Assembly: GCA_016213425.1 (NCBI GenBank)
Contig: JACRAI010000068.1
Coordinates: 1 to 5,726 of the forward strand
Origin: an archaeon
GTDB lineage: Archaea > Nanobdellota > Nanobdellia > Woesearchaeales > ARS49
Length of the DNA: 5,726 nt
Direction of reading: 5' to 3'
In this document: positions 5,032 through 5,726 of the stretch, piece by piece
How the letters are laid out: every line of letters begins with the position of its first letter
Position numbering within the stretch: the first letter of the stretch is position 1
Notes under the pieces: model-generated
What the model was told of the DNA's origin: nothing
What the model saw: only the letters and a program-made list of their open reading frames with translations
The model's database searches: none
Made by a program: the position numbers and the translations under genes

Positions 5032-5726
5032 ATGGTGTATAATCCTTTTCAAGAGAAAGCAGCTCAAGCTTTAGCTTATTTTGGAGAACGTAAAGAACAG
5101 TTTGGTGGATTTATTCCTTTAGCAGAAAGCTACGCTAGTAATCCTACACTTGATACTGCTGTTAGTATGATGACTTCTTATTTTCAAGCACACAAAAATG
5201 GAGATATTAGAAGTTTGAGAAGAGTTACAAACTTATTTGCAGATAAAAGAGCAGTAAGAAGTATTGTTTCATCAGTTCTTGCCGATGAGAGAGCATTAAA
5301 ATCAATTGCTGCAATTTCTTATCCTCATCCAATAGGTTTCAGCAAACTAGTATTGCATCATCACAAACCGCAAGAGAATACCGATGAGAAAGAATACAAA
5401 TTGAGATTGCACATTTATTGGAACACTCCTCAAGAAATCGGTACAGAATTAACGCATTTACACAGATTTGAAATGGCTTCTTCTCCTATAACTGGCGAAA
5501 TTACTAATCATGAATTTGCAGTTAGAGAATTTCATCCAGAAGGAGAATGGGAAATGGCAACAGAGCCGGGTTTATCAAAAAATCCTAAAGAATTTACTGC
5601 ATACACAGGATATTTCAGAGACAAAGACGGAGTTCTTCATAAAAATAGAATGGGCAAAGCAATACTCGACTTAACTAATAGTTTAACGTTTGTACCGGGC
5701 CAAAGTTATGCTCAAAATTTAGAAAC
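5032..5726 (+). CDS. Cupin-like putative metal-binding protein, C-terminus cut by window edge
   Basis: From the ATG at 5032 the frame stays open for 231 codons to the window edge. Residues 1-95 look alpha-helical and include two similar segments, FADKRAVRSIV (69-79) and LADERALKSIA (83-93). From about residue 103 the protein turns beta-rich. KLRLHIYW (123-130) leads into G137-x4-H142-L-H144-x2-E147-x7-G155, close to the first cupin motif (G-x5-HxH-x3,4-E-x6-G), so H142, H144 and E147 are candidate metal ligands. VPGQSY (221-226) could begin the second cupin block, whose His would lie beyond the edge. H109-H111 is a further His cluster. The specific family and reaction are not recognised; dioxygenase- or isomerase-like activity or simple small-molecule binding are all possible. 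The start is supported by the TATA box 27 nt upstream. It is divergent from the coiled-coil gene and shares the repeat-rich region with it. Confidence 0.75.
   Translation, partial: MVYNPFQEKAAQALAYFGERKEQFGGFIPLAESYASNPTLDTAVSMMTSYFQAHKNGDIRSLRRVTNLFADKRAVRSIVSSVLADERALKSIAAISYPHPIGFSKLVLHHHKPQENTDEKEYKLRLHIYWNTPQEIGTELTHLHRFEMASSPITGEITNHEFAVREFHPEGEWEMATEPGLSKNPKEFTAYTGYFRDKDGVLHKNRMGKAILDLTNSLTFVPGQSYAQNLE

Overview
This AT-rich window most likely comes from a small-genome archaeon of the DPANN type (Woesearchaeota/Pacearchaeota-like). The evidence is an archaeal/eukaryotic-type ribosomal protein eS1, an archaeal STT3/AglB-like oligosaccharyltransferase, TATA-box promoters placed about 27 nt before start codons, and a VapBC pair. 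The lineage is inferred from these protein families; no rRNA or other marker is present to confirm it.

Layout. From the left edge to 427 (minus) lies the N-terminal two thirds of eS1. A 136-bp divergent promoter region (428-563) holds one TATA box per direction, each spaced for a leaderless transcript, and an imperfect inverted repeat. From 564 to 3041 (plus) is an 825-residue STT3-family membrane protein. It keeps the three acidic residues expected to bind metal, but the normally near-invariant WWDYG acceptor-binding motif is replaced. Two bases after its stop it meets, tail to tail, a minus-strand toxin-antitoxin operon: vapB (AbrB-type antitoxin) then vapC (PIN-domain RNase), overlapping by ATGA, with a palindromic, repeat-rich candidate operator beside the vapB ribosome binding site. 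Upstream of that operon a hairpin plus T-run ends a 337-residue, helical/coiled-coil, soluble protein of unknown function (3732-4745, minus).

The 286-bp divergent region at 4746-5031 is the most structured non-coding stretch. It carries five copies of a 13-bp dyad motif whose spacings are 20, 20, 30 and 20 bp, i.e. about whole helical turns, plus a second imperfect inverted repeat and a clear TATA box. The TATA box drives a plus-strand gene (5032 to the right edge, incomplete) whose product has a cupin-like HxH metal site.

The genes do not form one pathway; they look like short, separately transcribed units. Two initiation styles coexist: eS1, STT3 and the cupin-like gene appear leaderless, while vapB and the coiled-coil gene have strong Shine-Dalgarno sites. 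The main points for follow-up are the phased dyad array between the coiled-coil and cupin-like genes, and the altered acceptor motif of the STT3 protein.
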